Part shown: piece by piece, positions 8,339 through 14,586 of the stretch
How positions within the stretch are numbered: position 1 is the stretch's first letter
Layout: each line of letters opens with the position of its first letter
DNA from: an uncultured Lachnospiraceae bacterium
GTDB taxonomy: Bacteria > Bacillota > Clostridia > Lachnospirales > Lachnospiraceae
Assembly (NCBI GenBank): GCA_947177165.1
Contig: CAMWTP010000012.1
Span: forward strand, 1-64,000
DNA: 64,000 nt
Direction: 5' to 3'
Position numbers and translations under genes: made by a program
Notes under the pieces: generated by a model
What the model saw: the letters and a program-made list of their open reading frames with translations, nothing else
Databases searched by the model: none
What the model was told of the DNA's origin: nothing

Positions 8339-8599
8339 TCACCCTCTCACAAAATTCAGAATATCCTCGTCCGATAACTTGAGCAGCTTGCAATACACCC
8401 TAAGTTCTTTTATTGTCATCATATCCGGCTCAGGAGGAGCCGTTTTAGAAAAAAATCTGCGCGAAAGGGTTGCCTGCTTGATTCCTGTAAGTTTCATGAT
8501 CTTGTCTCTTGATACCTGATACTCGTCTATCCTGTTCCTTACCCTCAAAGCAAATGTCCTATTTCTTTTTGTATCTTCCAGTTCAAATCCTCTTGTCAA
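8339..8599 (-). CDS. Small HTH-like regulator, first gene of the replication block
   Basis: An 86-residue protein. The middle (DKIMKLTGIKQATLSRRFFS, given here as a 20-residue block) reads as a helix-turn-helix of the XRE or Cro type, and the C-terminus has the LKLSDEDILNFVRG helix pair common in such regulators. The start is TTG 8599 with GGAGGTG seven bases upstream. It opens the leftward block with the Rep gene and lies just downstream of the structured region at 8627-8746. It may regulate replication genes or bind the origin, as inferred from position. Confidence 0.65.
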   Translation of the reverse strand: MTRGFELEDTKRNRTFALRVRNRIDEYQVSRDKIMKLTGIKQATLSRRFFSKTAPPEPDMMTIKELRVYCKLLKLSDEDILNFVRG

Positions 8600-8626
8600 A
8601 TTAATTCACCTCCCTCTTCTAACCGC

Positions 8627-8746
8627 CGCGCCCTCTGTGCGGTACACAGGAGCATATGCATGTAATCCACTCCTGTGCTGCCGAACCATAATGTAAAAGA
8701 TTTAGGCGGTGCATTCGGGAGAGTTGTGCACCGCACAGAAGGCGCG
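8627..8746. repeat. Nested inverted repeats, candidate replication origin or RNA switch
   Basis: Arms of 17 bases at 8627-8643 and 8730-8746 match with one mismatch (CGCGCC.TCTGTGCGGT against its complement). Inside lie CACAGGAG (8645-8652) paired with CTCCTGTG (8670-8677). A second perfect 8-base hairpin, GCGGTGCA (8706-8713) with TGCACCGC (8727-8734), uses part of the outer right arm. The outer stem and this hairpin therefore exclude each other. The region is the untranslated leader of the 8599 gene and precedes the Rep block. Confidence 0.65.
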
Positions 8747-8775
8747 ATGTAGTATTCATTAAGTTACTTTATTTA

Positions 8776-8804
8776 TTGCCTTTTTCCATCTCCTGACCTA
8801 TACT
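8776..8804 (+). promoter_or_regulatory. Candidate sigma-A promoter for the 8857 gene
   Basis: TTGCCT (8776-8781) and TATACT (8799-8804) with a 17-base spacer, 52 bases before the ATG at 8857. Confidence 0.55.
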
Positions 8805-8856
8805 ATTCTTACAGGCTCTGCCAAGCCGAGTACATAAGAAAGGAGTAGTATCTTTA

Positions 8857-9078
8857 ATGTATACATTTGACTTCACCTATCAAGATGGAAGCAACAAATA
8901 TTTTGAACATATCAAAGAAGTCCAATATGTCCGCAATGCCAACGTTACAGTATATGAAAAAGATATTCAGAAACATTTATTTCCCACAGGCTATGACCTT
9001 CATCTCTTTTCAGATGACTTAAACGTTACTGTTAGTGGAAAAAATCTTCTTTATATCGAAGTAAAAAAGGAAAATTAA
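8857..9078 (+). CDS. Small hypothetical protein, rightward within the leftward region
   Basis: A 73-residue protein starting MYTFDFTYQDGSNKYFEHIK. AAAGGAG lies 12 bases before the ATG and a plausible promoter precedes it. The sequence alternates short beta-type segments (VTVYEK, LNVTVSGKNLLYIEVKK) and ends in basic residues. It is the only rightward gene in this part and converges on the small gene at 9092-9247. Family and function are unknown. Confidence 0.55.
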   Translation: MYTFDFTYQDGSNKYFEHIKEVQYVRNANVTVYEKDIQKHLFPTGYDLHLFSDDLNVTVSGKNLLYIEVKKEN

Positions 9079-9091
9079 ATGCCATCCCTTT

Positions 9092-9247
9092 TTACTGGTG
9101 ACTGTTATCATCAAGGTCAATCTTTATAAACATTCTTATCGTCATGTCAGGATTGCCCTTGATGATTTCGTCTGCCTGTTGAAGTATGTCTTTCAAATGA
9201 TCAAGCGACCTGATTTTGATTGCTACTTCCACTGGAAGTCTCAACAT
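9092..9247 (-). CDS. Small hypothetical protein of 51 residues
   Basis: Reads from ATG 9247 to TAA 9092-9094 and begins MLRLPVEVAIKIRSLDHLKD. A strong GAGGTGAGGGAAG ribosome site lies directly before the ATG. The same 13-base context recurs before the small frame at 9695. The peptide is alpha/beta in pattern (VEVAIKIRS, LQQADEIIK, MTIRMFIKIDLDD) and acidic at the end. It was recognised from the ribosome site and reading frame. Function unknown. Confidence 0.6.
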   Translation of the reverse strand: MLRLPVEVAIKIRSLDHLKDILQQADEIIKGNPDMTIRMFIKIDLDDNSHQ

Positions 9248-9260
9248 CTTCCCTCACCTC

Positions 9261-9390
9261 CTCAAATATTGATAATCAAATACAAAAGTATTAACATTTC
9301 AATATATTGTAATTTCTTCTGATTTTTTGTACTATATATTGTGGTTTTCTCAATATTTCTATTGACTTTTGATATCACACGCAATATTGA
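9261..9390. repeat. AT-rich stretch with recurring CAATATTG-like palindromes
   Basis: Variants of CAATATTG occur at 9263-9271, 9299-9308, 9334-9341, 9351-9358 and 9382-9389 within 130 AT-rich bases. This could be an iteron-like protein-binding array or merely AT-rich promoter DNA. No clear promoter pair was found. Confidence 0.35.
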
Positions 9391-9394
9391 AAAA

Positions 9395-9565
9395 ATGAAC
9401 CAGACATCCGAAGAACGCCTATTTGATATCATAGTTGCTGTTCATAAAGTATCTTTAAAATCAACAATAACCTCATTTACTGAACTGCTTTTTAATTACA
9501 ATCAATGGCTGCTAAATAATTACCGGATTTCTCCTTTAGATGATGACGAATTTGGGGACGACTGA
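9395..9565 (+). CDS. Possible small acidic protein
   Basis: A 56-residue frame from ATG 9395, starting MNQTSEERLFDIIVAVHKVS and ending in DDDEFGDD. The amino-acid make-up looks protein-like, with a hydrophobic helix and an acidic tail, but there is no visible ribosome site before the ATG. The frame overlaps the end of a leftward broken frame at 9520-9695, so at most one of them is likely expressed at that end. Confidence 0.35.
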   Translation: MNQTSEERLFDIIVAVHKVSLKSTITSFTELLFNYNQWLLNNYRISPLDDDEFGDD

Positions 9566-9695
9566 AATTCATTCGATAATTCTTTTGCTGACATATCTAT
9601 TTTCCTGCAAGCATCTAATATGAATTGCTGATATTTAAGCTGTTGTTTTTGTTCAGCAATTCTTTGATTTTCTTTCGCTTCTGTGTCTTCCGCAT
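9520..9695 (-). pseudogene. Small leftward gene that appears frameshifted
   Basis: An ATG at 9695 has the same strong GAGGTGAGGGAAGA ribosome site as the 9247 gene, but its frame stops at 9615 after 26 basic residues. Shifting by one base opens a longer frame ending at TAA 9520-9522 that reads as a plausible charged helix (EAKENQRIAEQKQQLKYQQ, then LDACRKIDMSAKELSNEF). That frame has no start of its own near the ribosome site. A single-base indel near the start would join them. Sequencing error or programmed shift cannot be excluded. Confidence 0.35.
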
Positions 9696-9754
9696 TCTTC
9701 CCTCACCTCTACTTCACTGCTGATTTCATGTAAGATTCCTTATTATTGTATCGT

Positions 9755-9771
9755 ATCAAATTTAATTTGAT
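9755..9771. promoter_or_regulatory. 17-bp repressor operator at the 3' end of the small XRE gene
   Basis: ATCAAATTTAATTTGAT, a perfect 8-1-8 palindrome identical apart from the central base to the operator at 10007-10023. It spans the stop codon of the XRE gene at 9762. Confidence 0.65.
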
Positions 9772-9971
9772 TTTTCTGGTAAAAAAATATAATCCAGTGG
9801 CATCTTATAAAGTTCGCTCAATTGTCTGCTTTGAGACATTTTTGGTTCTGATTTCCCCTTTTCCCAGCTAACAACAGTCTGTTTTCCTACTTTAAGGACT
9901 TTTGCCACATCATTTTGGGTTAATCCAGCATTCACTCTCGCTGCTGCCAGACTGATTTTGAACTCTGTCAC
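9762..9971 (-). CDS. Cro-like XRE-family regulator
   Basis: A 69-residue single-domain XRE protein. The HTH reads LTQNDVAKVLKVGKQTVVSW, followed by EKGKSEP and the LSELYKMPLDYIFLP helix that closes the fold. GTG 9971 is chosen because AGGAGG lies 8 bases upstream; an in-frame GTG at 9980 sits inside the ribosome site. It is transcribed leftward from a consensus promoter whose spacer holds an operator. This and its divergence from the larger repressor gene suggest a Cro-like early regulator in a lysogeny switch. Confidence 0.85.
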   Translation of the reverse strand: MTEFKISLAAARVNAGLTQNDVAKVLKVGKQTVVSWEKGKSEPKMSQSRQLSELYKMPLDYIFLPEKSN

Positions 9972-9999
9972 TTTTATCACCTCCTTGACTATACGACAT

Positions 10000-10028
10000 A
10001 TTATAAATCAAATTAAATTTGATGTCAA
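10000..10028 (-). promoter_or_regulatory. Consensus leftward promoter with operator in the spacer
   Basis: On the minus strand TTGACA (10023-10028) and TATAAT (10000-10005) are separated by exactly 17 bases. The 17-bp palindrome ATCAAATTAAATTTGAT (10007-10023) fills the spacer and touches the -35 box, so a bound repressor would exclude RNA polymerase. It drives the leftward early region. Confidence 0.85.
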
Positions 10029-10035
10029 TACTAAA

Positions 10036-10052
10036 ATCAAGTTTTTTTTGAT
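10036..10052. promoter_or_regulatory. Third, degenerate 17-bp operator
   Basis: ATCAAGTTTTTTTTGAT keeps the ATCAA and TTGAT ends and the 17-base length of the other two operators. It lies 6 bases upstream of the -35 of the rightward promoter, 29 bases centre to centre from the operator in the leftward promoter. Confidence 0.6.
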
Positions 10053-10058
10053 TTTTGG

Positions 10059-10087
10059 TTGACCAAAATAAAATTGTGTTGTATCAT
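10059..10087 (+). promoter_or_regulatory. Rightward promoter for the repressor gene
   Basis: TTGACC (10059-10064) and TATCAT (10082-10087) with a 17-base spacer, 31 bases before the ATG at 10119. The degenerate operator just upstream suggests autoregulation. Confidence 0.65.
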
Positions 10088-10118
10088 ACAGATAACAGCT
10101 TTACTTGGAGGTGTACAT

Positions 10119-10559
10119 ATGGCTGATGAAGAGCAGAAAAGAATCTTTGCCAAAAATTTAAACAAGTATCTCTCATTATTTAACAAAACCCAAAAAGAAG
10201 TGGCTGACGCTATAGAAGTATCTCCACAAACTTTTAATACATGGTGTCAAGGAATTGCCTTGCCAAGAATGGGAAAAGTTCAGCGACTTGCAGATTATTT
10301 TGGAATTGGTAAAACCGATCTCATTGACGAAAAATTCCCAAACACCTTCACTGCCAAAGATGAACGAGATATCACAAAAGACCTAGACAGAATTATGGCA
10401 GAAATACGAAAGGGGGATGATGGGCCTTTATATTACAATGGCATTGAAATAGACAACGCCTCCATAAATCTACTCCAGAATGCAATAGAATTTGCCCTCC
10501 GGGAAACCAAAAAAGAAAACAAGGTTAAATACAATCCTAACAAGAACAAAAGCAGGTGA
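10119..10559 (+). CDS. XRE-family CI-like repressor
   Basis: A 146-residue protein. Residues about 8-65 form an XRE HTH domain (NKTQKEVADAIEVSPQTFNT, then WCQGIALPRMGKVQRLADYF). The rest is a mixed helical C-terminal part, with no LexA-type Ser-Lys peptidase visible. ATG 10119 follows GGAGGTG and is preferred to an upstream frame extension. It is followed after 6 bases by the ImmA/IrrE peptidase gene. In such pairs the peptidase is known to cleave the repressor on DNA damage, so induction may work that way here. Confidence 0.85.
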   Translation: MADEEQKRIFAKNLNKYLSLFNKTQKEVADAIEVSPQTFNTWCQGIALPRMGKVQRLADYFGIGKTDLIDEKFPNTFTAKDERDITKDLDRIMAEIRKGDDGPLYYNGIEIDNASINLLQNAIEFALRETKKENKVKYNPNKNKSR

Positions 10560-10565
10560 TAGCAT

Positions 10566-11036
10566 TTGGAAAATATTGATCATAAAACGAAAAGACTTAT
10601 CCAATATTATAAACGGATAACCGGAAGCTGCGATCCTGTTAAAATTGCTGAATATGCTGGAATAAGGATTGCTATTATGCCCTTGGGTCAAATTGCAGGG
10701 AATTACATATTGCTAAAGCGTAAACGCTGGATATTCATAAATGATAACATTCCCTTGGACAGCCCGCTTTTTAAAGTGGTAGTCGCCCATGAACTGGGGC
10801 ACGCTTTATTACACCGAAAAGAAAACTGTGCCTTTATAAAAAATCAAACATTATTACTTACATCTGGTATTGAACGTGAAGCAAATCTGTTTGCCGCATA
10901 CCTACTGATCTCAGATGATATGCTTCAAGATTATATAGGTTTTACAAAAGAACAATTCTGCAGCTGTACTGGATATCCTATGGAATTGATCGAAATAAGG
11001 ATGCATAATATAACTGCTACAGCTATAAAAACTTAA
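10566..11036 (+). CDS. ImmA/IrrE family metallopeptidase
   Basis: A 156-residue zinc metalloprotease with the HExxH site AHELGHALLH (about 74-83) and the downstream EREANLFAAYLL helix that supplies the third ligand. It starts at TTG 10566 with AGGTGA overlapping the stop of the repressor gene. In ICEBs1 and related elements ImmA cleaves the adjacent XRE repressor to trigger excision. The gene order here supports the same anti-repressor role, as inference. Confidence 0.92.
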   Translation: MENIDHKTKRLIQYYKRITGSCDPVKIAEYAGIRIAIMPLGQIAGNYILLKRKRWIFINDNIPLDSPLFKVVVAHELGHALLHRKENCAFIKNQTLLLTSGIEREANLFAAYLLISDDMLQDYIGFTKEQFCSCTGYPMELIEIRMHNITATAIKT

Positions 11037-11052
11037 GAAAAGAGGAACAAAT

Positions 11053-12096
11053 ATGGACTTTATTGAAAAATTAACTAACTTTTCCAACAGGATTGAACGT
11101 ATAAAAGGAAGTATACTGACTGAAGAAGCTACTAAAACATCTATCATCCTGCCATTTTTTCAACTTTTAGGATATGATGTCTTTAATCCCTATGAATTTG
11201 TCCCAGAATACACAGCTGATGTTGGAATAAAAAAAGGTGAGAAAGTTGACTACGCCATTTTAATTAATAACGAACCACTGATACTAATTGAGACTAAATC
11301 CGTCAACACCGAATTGTCTGCTAAACATACGAACCAATTAGTTCGATATTTTTCCGTAACGAAAGCAAAGTTAGGAATCCTAACCAATGGAATTATATAC
11401 CAGTTCTATTCAGATTTGGAAGAACATAACAAAATGGATACAATCCCGTTCCTTGAAATCAATCTTTCCAAGATAAAAAAAGAAACTGCCGAGGAACTCA
11501 AACGATTTCAAAAAGATGCTTTTGATATTAAAGGTATCTTAAGCAATGCTGCTGACTTAAAATATATGACAATGATTAAAAATGAGATTGCAGAACAATT
11601 TAAAAATCCGTCCGACCAGCTTGTTAAGGTGCTTATAAACAAAAATGTTTATAGCGGAACCAAGACACAAGCTGTAATAGACAAGTTTAAACTAATTATC
11701 CAGAAGGCTTTTGATGAATATATAAATGATACCTTAACCGAACGACTAAGCAGTGTAATCTCCCCTGATACTACTTCAATTTCATTACCAAAAGAAACAA
11801 GTGAAAATATTCTTACATCAGAAGAAAAAGACGCTCTTGATTTTGTGAAAGAGATGCTCAACACCAGTCTTGATATAAAATACAAAAAAACTTCCAGATA
11901 TGGATATATGCAGCTTGGAGAATCTTCTACAAAATGGATCTGCCGCGTGTATATCCGCAAAGATCAGCACTTATTTACCCTACACAAATTTGAAGATACT
12001 AATTATGAATGTGAATATTATTTTGATGAAATTGAACAACTTGAACTAATACATGATGTGATAAAAGACACTTTTGAGAAATGCTGCAAACTGTAA
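11053..12096 (+). CDS. Stand-alone type I restriction R-subunit N-terminal nuclease-like protein
   Basis: A 347-residue protein. Residues 20-135 match the HsdR_N fold: TEEATKTSIILPFFQLLGYD, then KVDYAILINNEPLILIETKS with the PD-(D/E)XK residues Asp66, Glu80 and Lys82. There is no helicase motor, so it is not a full HsdR. The C-terminal third holds a separate domain with beta strands (WICRVYIRKDQHLFTLHKF). It lies between the ImmA peptidase and integrase, where prophages often carry lysogenic conversion or defence genes. The stand-alone family is common in Clostridia elements and its function is unclear. Confidence 0.8.
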   Translation: MDFIEKLTNFSNRIERIKGSILTEEATKTSIILPFFQLLGYDVFNPYEFVPEYTADVGIKKGEKVDYAILINNEPLILIETKSVNTELSAKHTNQLVRYFSVTKAKLGILTNGIIYQFYSDLEEHNKMDTIPFLEINLSKIKKETAEELKRFQKDAFDIKGILSNAADLKYMTMIKNEIAEQFKNPSDQLVKVLINKNVYSGTKTQAVIDKFKLIIQKAFDEYINDTLTERLSSVISPDTTSISLPKETSENILTSEEKDALDFVKEMLNTSLDIKYKKTSRYGYMQLGESSTKWICRVYIRKDQHLFTLHKFEDTNYECEYYFDEIEQLELIHDVIKDTFEKCCKL

Positions 12097-12157
12097 AAAT
12101 ATATACAACAGATGTTTCTTGAATCCAAAAATTATTTCCAACCAGGAGGAGAAAGTA

Positions 12158-12754
12158 ATGAATACACCAATCGGTCAATCCACGTTAGGCGAAATGCTGC
12201 CATTATTTATTTCAATCGGAATTTTGCTACTTATTATTATTTTCTGTATCAAGATGATACGTGTATCATCAAAAGCACAGAAGACCCGCAAGCAACAACA
12301 ATCTGCATTAAAGGCTCAGGGACTGTCCATTTATGCTGCGTTCACCCATGTGAACGGACTTCCTATTTCCGAAAATCTCCTTTGTGAAGTGTTTTCATTC
12401 CCAAACAGAATTGAATTTAAGGCTGGAACGACTGATATTACATTATCAAGGGAAAAAATCACGGATATGTGTGTCAAAACAGATGTAGAAATCCAGCAAC
12501 AGTATGTCTCCAGTATAGGAGGCGCAGTTGGAGGAGCAATATTGTTTGGACCGTTAGGTGCCATGATCGGCGGAAGAGCCAAAAAGAAAACTGATAAGAA
12601 ACGGCACACTTACTTGATCATCACATATATGGGAGATCAGGACGAATTAAAATATATAGGATTTGATGCGACGGTTAATACTATTGCTGCTACAAAATTA
12701 GTTACTGAGTTCCATAAGCTAAATCAAAACTCAGGAGTCAGAATACAACTTTAA
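12158..12754 (+). CDS. Membrane protein with glycine zipper
   Basis: A 198-residue protein beginning MNTPIGQSTLGEML at ATG 12158, behind AGGAGGAG. One transmembrane helix covers about residues 14-33 (LPLFISIGILLLIIIFCIKM). A cytosolic basic linker follows, then a small beta domain. A glycine zipper spans about 120-140 (SIGGAVGGAILFGPLGAMIG) before a Lys-rich loop. Glycine zippers insert in or oligomerise at membranes. It shares the rightward operon with the nuclease-like gene. No family name is certain. A role in superinfection exclusion or defence is conjecture. Confidence 0.7.
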   Translation: MNTPIGQSTLGEMLPLFISIGILLLIIIFCIKMIRVSSKAQKTRKQQQSALKAQGLSIYAAFTHVNGLPISENLLCEVFSFPNRIEFKAGTTDITLSREKITDMCVKTDVEIQQQYVSSIGGAVGGAILFGPLGAMIGGRAKKKTDKKRHTYLIITYMGDQDELKYIGFDATVNTIAATKLVTEFHKLNQNSGVRIQL

Positions 12755-12823
12755 TGATAACGTGCCTGTCTGTATTTACGAGGATTTAAACATTATTATT
12801 TCAGATTTGCTTTCGTAAACCGA

Positions 12824-12837
12824 TTGCGACGTCGCAA
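12824..12837. other. Perfect 14-bp palindrome
   Basis: TTGCGACGTCGCAA, extended to 20 bases with one mismatched pair. It lies between the membrane protein and integrase genes and could be a recombination-protein or regulator binding site. Confidence 0.4.
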
Positions 12838-12843
12838 CCGATC

Positions 12844-12880
12844 AAAAAACCGCCCAGTGTTACCAGCACTGAACGGCTTT
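12844..12880. terminator. Weak bidirectional terminator before the integrase gene
   Basis: An A-run, then CCG..CAGTG, a 7-base loop, CACTG..CGG and CTTTT. It may end the repressor operon. The T-run is short. Confidence 0.5.
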
Positions 12881-13004
12881 TGATAGATATCCTGAAGATG
12901 ATACCCAAGCTACGAAAATATTGTATCATCTCCGGGAGCAGCCTGCAAGCGTAAAAATGCGCTGGCTGTTATTTTTATACACTTTTTTTAGGAGGAATAA
13001 TATT

Positions 13005-14039
13005 ATGGCTACAGCAAAGAAGCTACCATCAGGCGCGTACAGATGCTTGATCTTTGACCACATGGAGGACGGAAAGAGGAAATACAAATCCTTTACCGCC
13101 CCCACCAAGAAGGAGGCAGAGTACAAAGCTACACAGTACATAATGCAAAAAGAAGAAAAGAAAAAAGCATTACCGGAATATACCCTGTATGATGCTATCG
13201 GAAACTACTGTGATCTGAAAAACAACGTCCTCTCGCCATCAACCATCCGAGAATACCGGAGGGCACAGAATTACAATTACGCGGATATCAAAGACATCAA
13301 ACTAAGCGATATAACCAATGATAATATCCAGCGCTGGGTGAACACATTTGCCAAAGACCACAGCCCCAAGAGCACGAAGAACGCCTATGGACTGATCCGG
13401 GCCGTACTGGATGCCTTCGCGCCGGATATCCGTCTGCGGATCACATTACCGCAGAGTGTACCGCATAAATTATATGTGCCTTCTGACAGCGATATTAAGG
13501 CAGTAATCGAATACTTTAGCGAAAATGATAAAGATATGGAGCTTGCTGTTTATCTGGCCGCATTTGGCACGCTGCGACGCTCTGAGGTATGTGGATTAGA
13601 TGCAACGGACATTTATGGCAATACCATAACCATACAACGCGCTATGGTGGACAAAGGCAAGGATGAATGGGTTATCAAAACCACTAAAACAGTATCCAGT
13701 ACGCGCACTGTTGAGATGCCGCAGTTCGTTATAGACAAGTGCCCAAAAGAGGGACGTATTGTAAATCTCAATCCTGATCAGGTAACACACCGATTTATGA
13801 GAGCACTTCGGCGGCTTGATGTCCCCAACTTTCGTTTTCATGATCTCCGGCATTACGCAGCATCCATCATGCACGCGATCGGCGTCCCAGACCAGTACAT
13901 AATGCAGCGCGGCGGTTGGAGCTCTGACAAGACACTGAAAGCAATCTATCGGGGTACGATTAAAGATTACGAAGAGAAATATACCGACATGACGCTATCC
14001 CATTTTGAAGATATGCATCATGAAATAGAAAAAGCCTAG
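13005..14039 (+). CDS. int: Tyrosine integrase
   Basis: A 344-residue site-specific recombinase. The N-terminal part (1-55) is an arm-binding-type domain with Lys-rich beta strands (YRCLIFDHMEDGKRKYKSF). A SAM-like core-binding domain follows (about 60-150). The catalytic domain shows Arg in TLRRSEVCGL (about 191), Lys at about 228, HDLRHYAAS (His279, Arg282), GGWSSDKT (Trp in place of the second His) and the nucleophile Tyr at about 315. The ATG follows GGAGG. It probably inserts the element at the neighbouring tRNA-Gly. The stop codon lies inside a terminator hairpin. Confidence 0.95.
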   Translation: MATAKKLPSGAYRCLIFDHMEDGKRKYKSFTAPTKKEAEYKATQYIMQKEEKKKALPEYTLYDAIGNYCDLKNNVLSPSTIREYRRAQNYNYADIKDIKLSDITNDNIQRWVNTFAKDHSPKSTKNAYGLIRAVLDAFAPDIRLRITLPQSVPHKLYVPSDSDIKAVIEYFSENDKDMELAVYLAAFGTLRRSEVCGLDATDIYGNTITIQRAMVDKGKDEWVIKTTKTVSSTRTVEMPQFVIDKCPKEGRIVNLNPDQVTHRFMRALRRLDVPNFRFHDLRHYAASIMHAIGVPDQYIMQRGGWSSDKTLKAIYRGTIKDYEEKYTDMTLSHFEDMHHEIEKA

Positions 14040-14056
14040 AAATCCTAGGCTTTTTC
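14028..14056. terminator. Integrase terminator, bidirectional
   Basis: Perfect 12-bp arms GAAAAAGCCTAG and CTAGGCTTTTTC with a 5-base loop. The TAG stop of the integrase is part of the left arm. Confidence 0.85.
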
Positions 14057-14237
14057 ATACAATATTAAGAATTTTTCCTATAGCAGCTTTCAAATCTTTA
14101 TCCTGTGACAGATTCACTAAACGAGTTTGGAAATCTCCTCGTAATGTTGGAGTTACTGCTCTCCTCATTTCCTCAACAAAATCTGCTACTTTCTCTCGTT
14201 GTACTTTATACTGCTTTCCAAATGAAGATGTTGCCAT
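14055..14237 (-). CDS. Small hypothetical protein between integrase and tRNA
   Basis: A 60-residue basic protein starting MATSSFGKQYKVQREKVADF at ATG 14237, with GGGGAGGTGG upstream. The upstream in-frame extension to 14267 is not needed. The sequence is mostly helical (KVADFVEEMRRAV, DLKAAIGKILNIV). Small genes of this type are often seen beside integrases in Clostridia elements, but I cannot name the family. It converges on the integrase and shares the bidirectional terminator. Confidence 0.7.
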   Translation of the reverse strand: MATSSFGKQYKVQREKVADFVEEMRRAVTPTLRGDFQTRLVNLSQDKDLKAAIGKILNIV

Positions 14238-14396
14238 TCTACCACCTCCCCTAAATTCATACCACATTATCTTTCCCTTACGAATATATGCATTTTAACA
14301 CGCAAAACTGTATTCGTCAATAAAACAAAAATGTCACACATTGATATAATATCGCCGAATTTTGAGTGTATGCAACACGAAATGCAACACAAAAAA

Positions 14397-14424
14397 GAAA
14401 AAGCCTAGAAAATCTAGGCTTTTC
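14397..14424. terminator. Terminator of the tRNA-Gly gene
   Basis: Read leftward: GAAAAGCCTAGA, short loop, TCTAGGCTTTTTC, then TTTTTT. It starts 4 bases after the tRNA 3' end. Confidence 0.8.
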
Positions 14425-14427
14425 GAG

Positions 14428-14500
14428 AGCGATAGACGGGGCTCGAACCCGCGGTCTCGACCTTGGCAAGGTCGCGCGTTACCAACTACGCCACTATCGC
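14428..14500 (-). tRNA. tRNA-Gly (anticodon GCC)
   Basis: The complementary strand folds as a full cloverleaf. Acceptor GCGATAG pairs with CTATCGC, the D-arm contains GTAGTTGGTAACGC, the anticodon stem-loop is CGACC-TTGCCAA-GGTCG, and the T-arm is GCGGG-TTCGAGC-CCCGT. CCA is not encoded. It is the probable integration target of the adjacent element. Confidence 0.95.
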
Positions 14501-14586
14501 ATCTGTATATCTCGTCCGCATTTCTCACGAACAAGATATACTATACTACACTATACTCCATTTGTCAACTGTTTTTTTATTTTTTA

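Larger units (their letters stand above)
1..14427. mobile_element. Right part of an integrated prophage or phage-like element at tRNA-Gly
   Basis: The stretch from the window start to the 3' side of the tRNA-Gly gene holds a tyrosine integrase next to the tRNA, a divergent XRE repressor switch, an ImmA/IrrE peptidase, and a leftward early operon with Rep, RNase H-like, VRR-NUC, PcfK-like, PcfJ-like and DNA methyltransferase genes. This gene set is typical of Clostridia prophages and related integrative elements. The other end is outside the window, so the full size and the presence of capsid or conjugation genes cannot be judged. The right border is inferred from the integrase-tRNA arrangement and a duplicated hairpin sequence at 14,026 and 14,395. 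Confidence 0.85.
14026..14427. other. Probable attachment region with duplicated hairpin sequence
   Basis: The 16-base sequence AGAAAAAGCCTAGAAA occurs at 14027-14042 and again at 14396-14411, each as the left side of a hairpin. The second copy abuts the 3' end of the tRNA-Gly gene. The direct repeat TGCAACAC also occurs twice near 14371 and 14383. One of these repeats is likely part of the att core, but the other chromosomal end would be needed to define it. Confidence 0.45.

Noticed and set aside
8202..8393. 63-codon leftward frame between the HTH gene and the 8184 gene
   Set aside because: It overlaps the end of the HTH gene, has no ribosome site and gives a low-quality protein sequence.
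9098..9322. 74-codon rightward frame
   Set aside because: It is opposite the 51-residue gene at 9092-9247, which has a much stronger ribosome site.
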